DNA from: Microbacterium ginsengisoli
GTDB taxonomy: Bacteria; Actinomycetota; Actinomycetes; Actinomycetales; Microbacteriaceae
Length of the DNA: 64,000 nucleotides
NCBI RefSeq assembly: GCF_000956535.1
Contig: NZ_JYIY01000072.1
Span: forward strand, 27,433-91,432
Direction: 5' to 3'
Shown here: piece by piece, positions 58,819-64,000 of the stretch
Position numbering within the stretch: the first letter of the stretch is position 1
Layout: the number at the start of each line of letters is the position of its first letter
Position numbers and translations under genes: made by a program
Notes under the pieces: generated by a model
What the model was told of the DNA's origin: nothing
The model's input: only the letters and a program-made list of their open reading frames with translations
Database searches by the model: none

Positions 58819-61800
58819 GTGCCGACCTCCGCGCCCCGCGTCCGCGTGCTCGGCCCGGTCGAGGTCGACGCCGTCGACGGTGCGGTGTCGACTCTCGCGG
58901 GTCCGACGGCGCGCGCCCTCGTGGCCGCTCTCGCGCTGGCCTCGCCTCCCGGATCGTCGGTCGGCGTCGAGGCGCTCGCCGACGAGGTGTGGGGTGAGGG
59001 GCAGCCGCGGCATCCGCGCGCCTCGGTGCAGACCCTCGTTTCACGCATCCGGCAGGTCGCGGGCGTCGAGATCATCCGCAGCGATGCCGCGGGCTACGCG
59101 ATCGCGCCGGACGCCATCGATCTGGTGTGCGCACAGGCGCGCCATGACGACGCCGTCGGGTTGCCGCTCACGGATGCCGCGCGCCTGACCGCGCTCGATG
59201 ACGCTCTCGCGCTCTGGCGGGGCGAGGTGGGCGGGGATCTCGGCGACGCCCCGGCGGCGGACGCGCTGCGCGCGGCATCCGCTCGTCTGCGTGACGCCCT
59301 GCGGCGCGAGCGCGCCCGCACGCTCGATGCGACCGGACGCGCCGCCGACGCCGTTCCGGCCTGGCGGGCGCTGCACGACGCGCAGCCCTATGACGACGAG
59401 GCGGCGGCGGGGCTCCTCGCCTCGCTGCGGGCCGCCGGCCGCACGTCCGATGCGCTCGCGGTCTTCGCGGCGCACCGGGCGCGCCTGCGCGACGACCTCG
59501 GCTCCTCGCCCGGCCCCGCCCTCGTGGCGGCCCACGCGGCGCTGCTGCGCGAGGACGCCCCCGTCGCCGGGCGCGTGCGCATCGGTCTTCGCTCGGCGCC
59601 GACGCCGCTCATCGGACGTGACGGCGACCTCGCGGCGGTCGCCACCCTGCTCGCCGAGGCGCGCATCGTGACGATCCTCGGCGCCGGCGGGCTCGGCAAG
59701 ACCCGGCTCGCGCAGGCGGCGGCCGCGGCATCCGATGCCGACCTCGTCGCCGTCGTGCCGCTCGCGGGCGTGCGCACCGACGAGGATGTGCCGTTCGCGA
59801 TCGCCGCGGCCCTGGGCATCACCGAGGCGGCGACGAGCGGGAGGCTGTCGGACCAGGCGCGGCGCCCCGACCTGCGCGCCCGCGTGCTCGCGATGATCGG
59901 CGAGCGGCGCACGCTGGTCGTGCTCGACAACTGCGAACAGATCGTGGCCGGGGCGGCGGCGTGGGTCGCCGATGTCGTGCGGGCGGCGCCGGGGCTGCGC
60001 GTGCTCACCACGAGCCGCACGCCGCTCGACGTGTCGGGGGAGGTCGTGCTCGCGCTCGACCCGCTGCCGATCGCCGACGACGTCGATGCCCCCGCGGTGC
60101 GTCTGTTCGTCGAGCGCGCTCGCGCGGTGCGCCCGGGTGCGCGGCTCGACCCGGTCGTCGTCGCGCGACTGTGCACCCACCTCGACGGCCTGCCGCTCGC
60201 GATCGAGCTCGCCGCGGCCCGCGTGCGCACGATGACCCCCGAGCAGATCGAGCAACGCCTCGGCGACCGCTTCGCGATCCTCACCACCGGACCCCGCGAC
60301 GCCCCCGAGCGCCACCGCACCCTCGAGGCCGTGATCGCGTGGAGCTGGGACCTGCTCGACGCCTCCGCCCAGCGGGCGTGGGAGCGCCTGGCCGTCTTCC
60401 CCGCCGGCTTCGCCGCGGAGGCCGCCGCGAGCGTGATCGGTGTGCCCGGCGCCGACGACGTGCTCGAGCGCCTCGTCTCGCACTCCCTCCTCATCGCCGC
60501 CGACGACCCGCAGACGGGTGCGGTGCGGTTCCGCATGCTCGAGACGGTGCGCGAGTTCGGGTTGTCGCGCCTCGGCCCCGATGCGCACGACGACGCCCTC
60601 GACGCGGTCGCCCGATGGGCGGTCGCCTTCGCGGCCGAGCGTCTCGCGACCGCGTTCGACGAGCGGGTGCACGCCGAGATCTTCGCCGAGCACGACAACC
60701 TTGTGAGCGTGACGCGGCGGGCCGCGGCATCCGGCGACGACGCCACGGTCGTGACCGTCTACGCCCTGCTCGTGCAGACCTGGCTGGTGCGCGGGTCGAT
60801 CACCGAGCTGACCTCCTTCGGCACGGTCGCGATCGAGGCGATGGGCCGGGTTCGCGACGATGCGGTGCCGCCGGATGCCGCGGCGGTGCTGCTCACCGGA
60901 ACAGCGGCGTTCGCCCTGATCACCACTCGGGTGCCGGCCGCCCGGCCGCTCGCGCGCCTGGCCCTGTTCCGTCGGCGTCGCGCGCCCATCTCGCCGGTGT
61001 TCGCGGGGCTCGCCGACGTCATCCTCGCCACCCGCGATCGCGTCTCTTTCGATGCCGCGATCGGGCGCCTGCGGGCCTCGTCGGACCCGTCCGTCGCCGC
61101 TCTCGGAGAGCTCGTGCGGGCGCAGGCGACCGAGAACGACGGCGACCACGCCATCGCGCTCGCCGCGTCGCGACGCGCATGGGACATCGCGACCGCCGGC
61201 GGTGTGCGGTGGCTCGCGACGGCGGCCGCGTCGTCGGTGTCGGAGCTGTCGAGCCAGGTCGGTGCCGCCGCCGACGCGCTCGAGTGGTTCGAGCGTGCCG
61301 CGGAGGGGTTCCGTGTGTTCGGCGCCGACGAGCAGGTGCGTCAGCAGGGGTGGGTGGTGGCGGGCAACCTCATCGGCCTGGGGCGGTTCGACGAGGCGCG
61401 TGCGCGGTTCGCCGCGCTCGTGGAGGCGGCCGAGGTTCCGGGCGCCGACCGCGAGATCGCCTCGATCGGCAGGTTCGGTCTCGCCGAGACCGACCGTGCG
61501 GAGGGGGACGCCGACCGTTCCGCCGACGAGTTCGCGCGCGCGATCGACACCTTCGTGTCGGGCGATCAGCGCAACTCCCCCTGGTACCTCATCACCTTGG
61601 GCGCGGCCCTGTCGGCAGCGTCGATCGACGGCACCGGCACGCCCGAACGGCGGGCGCTGTGGGCGCGGCGGCTGCGGGTGCGCGCGATCGTCAACGCCCG
61701 GGTGCGCCCGCAGCTGACCGACCACCCGGTGCTGGGCACCGTGCTGCTGGGGTGGTCGGCGTGGGCGCTCGACCAGCCCGGGCTCGCCGAGGCCGCACTC

Positions 61801-61986
61801 GCCGCGCTCGCGCTCGCCGAGAGCTGCGGCGTGCGCCAGGACTTCCCGAGCCTGCGTCTCGACGCGCACCTCGCCCGCGCCGAGCGGATCGCGGGGGCCG
61901 ATGCGGTCGCGCGTGCCCGGTCGGCCGAGCGCGAGCAGCCGCGGGAGGGTCGCGCAGAGCGGTCGTTCACGATCCTGCGCGGCTGA
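58819..61986 (+). CDS. AfsR/SARP-type regulator: winged helix, BTAD, NB-ARC-like ATPase, TPR
   Basis: A 1055-residue multidomain regulator. Residues 6-100 form an OmpR-like winged helix (VRVLGPVEVDAVDGAVSTLAGPTARALVAAL...EALADEVWGE...VQTLVSRIRQVAG), about 100-250 the bacterial transcriptional activation domain, about 262-560 a STAND/NB-ARC ATPase with Walker A GAGGLGKT (about 288-296), VVLDNCEQ and GLPLAIELAAARV, and the rest is helical repeats. Such proteins activate nearby secondary-metabolism or export genes upon ligand or phosphorylation cues. The convergent DrrAB exporter is the nearest plausible client. Confidence 0.88.
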   Translation: MPTSAPRVRVLGPVEVDAVDGAVSTLAGPTARALVAALALASPPGSSVGVEALADEVWGEGQPRHPRASVQTLVSRIRQVAGVEIIRSDAAGYAIAPDAIDLVCAQARHDDAVGLPLTDAARLTALDDALALWRGEVGGDLGDAPAADALRAASARLRDALRRERARTLDATGRAADAVPAWRALHDAQPYDDEAAAGLLASLRAAGRTSDALAVFAAHRARLRDDLGSSPGPALVAAHAALLREDAPVAGRVRIGLRSAPTPLIGRDGDLAAVATLLAEARIVTILGAGGLGKTRLAQAAAAASDADLVAVVPLAGVRTDEDVPFAIAAALGITEAATSGRLSDQARRPDLRARVLAMIGERRTLVVLDNCEQIVAGAAAWVADVVRAAPGLRVLTTSRTPLDVSGEVVLALDPLPIADDVDAPAVRLFVERARAVRPGARLDPVVVARLCTHLDGLPLAIELAAARVRTMTPEQIEQRLGDRFAILTTGPRDAPERHRTLEAVIAWSWDLLDASAQRAWERLAVFPAGFAAEAAASVIGVPGADDVLERLVSHSLLIAADDPQTGAVRFRMLETVREFGLSRLGPDAHDDALDAVARWAVAFAAERLATAFDERVHAEIFAEHDNLVSVTRRAAASGDDATVVTVYALLVQTWLVRGSITELTSFGTVAIEAMGRVRDDAVPPDAAAVLLTGTAAFALITTRVPAARPLARLALFRRRRAPISPVFAGLADVILATRDRVSFDAAIGRLRASSDPSVAALGELVRAQATENDGDHAIALAASRRAWDIATAGGVRWLATAAASSVSELSSQVGAAADALEWFERAAEGFRVFGADEQVRQQGWVVAGNLIGLGRFDEARARFAALVEAAEVPGADREIASIGRFGLAETDRAEGDADRSADEFARAIDTFVSGDQRNSPWYLITLGAALSAASIDGTGTPERRALWARRLRVRAIVNARVRPQLTDHPVLGTVLLGWSAWALDQPGLAEAALAALALAESCGVRQDFPSLRLDAHLARAERIAGADAVARARSAEREQPREGRAERSFTILRG

Positions 61987-62032
61987 GCGCCGCGCTCTTC
62001 TCCCCCGGAGCCTGCGGGTCAGGGGACACGAC

Positions 62033-62064
62033 GAGGGGGTGGATGCCGCGGCATCCACCCCCTC
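62033..62064. terminator. Perfect 32-bp palindrome between convergent genes
   Basis: The arms GAGGGGGTGGATGCCG and CGGCATCCACCCCCTC are perfectly complementary with no loop. The centre is an exact iterated palindrome (62041-62056). Lying between the 3' ends of the AfsR-like gene and the DrrB gene, it is a likely bidirectional terminator without a T tract. Confidence 0.7.
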
Positions 62065-62075
62065 GCGCCGCCCGA

Positions 62076-62896
62076 TCAGGCCTTGCGCATGTAGGCGCGC
62101 ACCGTGAGCGGCGCGAACACCGCCACGATCACCGCGGCGCCGAGCAACGACACCCACAGGTCACCGCTGATGGTGCCCGTGTTGGCGAGGTCGCGCACCG
62201 CCGTGACGAGGTGCGAGATCGGGTTGATGTTCGCGAACCAGGCGAGCCAGTCGGGCAGGGTCGAGGTCGGGACGTACGCGTTCGAGAGGAACGTGAGCGG
62301 GAAGAGCACCAGCATCGAGATGCCCTGCACGCTCGACGCGGTGCGGGCGATGACGCCGAAGAACGCGAAGATCCAGCTGATCGCCCACGAGCAGACGATC
62401 ACGAGGATGCCCGACACCACCACGGCGCCGAACCCGCCGCCCGGGCGGTAGCCCATGATGACGCCCATGACGAACACGAGCGTGGTCGCGATCGCGTAGC
62501 GCAGCGTGTCGGCCAGGAGCGCGCCCGACAGCGGCGCGATGCGCGCGATCGGCAGTGAGCGGAACCGGTCGAACACGCCCTTGTCCATGTCCTCGCGCAG
62601 CTGCGTGCCGGTGACGACCGAGGTCGTGATGACGGTCTGCACGAGGATGCCGGGGATCAGCTGCGGCAGATAGTTCTGCACGTCACCGGCGATCGCGCCG
62701 CCGAAGATGTACGCGAACATCAGCGTGAAGATGATCGGCTGGAACGTCACGTCGAACAGCTGCTCGGGCGTGCGGCGGATCTTCACGAGTCCGCGGTAGG
62801 CCATCGTGAACGTGTTCGCGAGGGTCTGGCGGAGGCTGGTGTGGTTCTTGAGGGTGCGCTCCGATGCGGGGACGATCGGGGCGGTGCCGAGGGCGG

Positions 62897-62900
<4 letters not shown>
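62076..62900 (-). CDS. ABC-2 type exporter permease (DrrB-like)
   Basis: A 274-residue membrane protein with about six helices. ABC-2 family blocks: RGLVKIRRTPEQLFDVTFQPIIFTLMFAYIFGGAIAG, GILVQTVITTSVVTGTQLREDMDKGVFDRFRSLPIARIAPLSGALLADTLRYA and ISMLVLFPLTFLSNAYVPTSTLPDWLAWFANINPISHLVTAVRDLANTG. Partner of the DrrA-type ATPase, whose stop it overlaps by ATGA. Together they export a hydrophobic drug, lipid or metabolite. Confidence 0.92.
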
Positions 62901-63898
<998 letters not shown>

Positions 63899-63919
63899 GG
63901 CTCCACCCTCGACCTCGCC

Positions 63920-63970
63920 GCTGTCGCGGCGCTGTCTGGGCGCTGTCTCCCCCGGTCGGGCGGCGACAGC
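63920..63970. promoter_or_regulatory. Phased GCTGTC repeats upstream of the DrrA-like gene
   Basis: GCTGTC occurs at 63920, 63931 and 63942, spaced exactly 11 bp (one helical turn), and its complement GACAGC follows at 63965. This lies immediately upstream of the exporter start codon, the place for a repressor operator. Confidence 0.5.
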
Positions 63971-64000
63971 CGGGGGTGGTGGCGGGGCGCGGTTCGCGGG

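Noticed and set aside
59041..62157. A 1038-codon open frame on the minus strand opposite the AfsR-like gene.
   Set aside because: Arg/His/Gly-rich with no recognisable domain; the plus-strand frame has winged helix, BTAD and NB-ARC motifs.

Overview
The window is a high-GC actinobacterial chromosome segment, most likely from Microbacterium or a close relative in the Microbacteriaceae. The evidence is the G/C-rich third codon positions, GTG starts with GTGA/ATGA overlaps, a drrAB-type exporter beside an AfsR-like regulator, a mycobacterial-type nei2-lhr pair, and a very abundant word GGATGCCGCGGCATCC that I associate with Microbacterium. I see no rRNA, tRNA, CRISPR array, prophage or transposase gene. 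Most of the window looks like ordinary core or accessory chromosome, with dispersed palindromic repeats in several gene-free gaps.

Layout. 1-5.0 kb: a truncated small conserved protein, then a flavin-electron-transfer locus (ferric-reductase-like membrane flavoprotein, FMN-binding protein with a flavinylation motif, ApbE flavin transferase), and convergent to it an OmpR-type two-component pair. 5.1-13.5 kb: a second copy of the small protein, a tiny acidic ORF behind a perfect Shine-Dalgarno, a small alarmone synthetase, an unknown protein, and glgX-treY-treZ, which makes trehalose from glycogen or maltodextrin. 13.6-19.2 kb: 2-oxoglutarate dioxygenase with a structured leader, glutamine amidotransferase, an HTH-less LysR-type effector domain protein, a hexapeptide-repeat protein, 6-phosphogluconate dehydrogenase and a YitT membrane protein. 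19.2-25.7 kb: a sugar catabolic island (class II aldolase, FGGY kinase, LacI regulator, ribose-type ABC importer), followed by a GntR regulator. 26.5-31.9 kb: Nei2 glycosylase and the giant helicase Lhr. 32-41.5 kb: membrane proteins, esterase, Nudix-like protein, M3 peptidase, FUSC transporter, threonine aldolase, a large unknown protein and an Lrp regulator.

41.7-51.7 kb: an eight-gene minus-strand operon that appears to import and degrade a pyrimidine or hydantoin (nitrilase-type ureidopropionase, dihydropyrimidinase, LLM flavin/F420 oxidoreductase, Ssu/Thi5-type ABC importer with two permeases, beta-alanine-type aminotransferase), with a divergent MocR regulator. 51.9-56.1 kb: a NarL-type two-component system with a LolD/FtsX exporter whose permease gene carries a frameshift. 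56.4-64 kb: SRPBCC-like, ComB-like and SprT-like proteins, a helical-repeat protein, a 1055-residue AfsR/SARP-type regulator, and a DrrAB drug or lipid exporter.

Beyond the genes, four patterns stand out: a highly iterated 16-bp palindrome throughout the window; three 82-bp inverted-repeat elements with near-identical ends in separate intergenic gaps, plus a second 87-bp palindromic family; many start codons exactly 6-7 nt after a TANNNT -10 box, indicating leaderless transcripts; and several compact operator-like palindromes in regulatory gaps.
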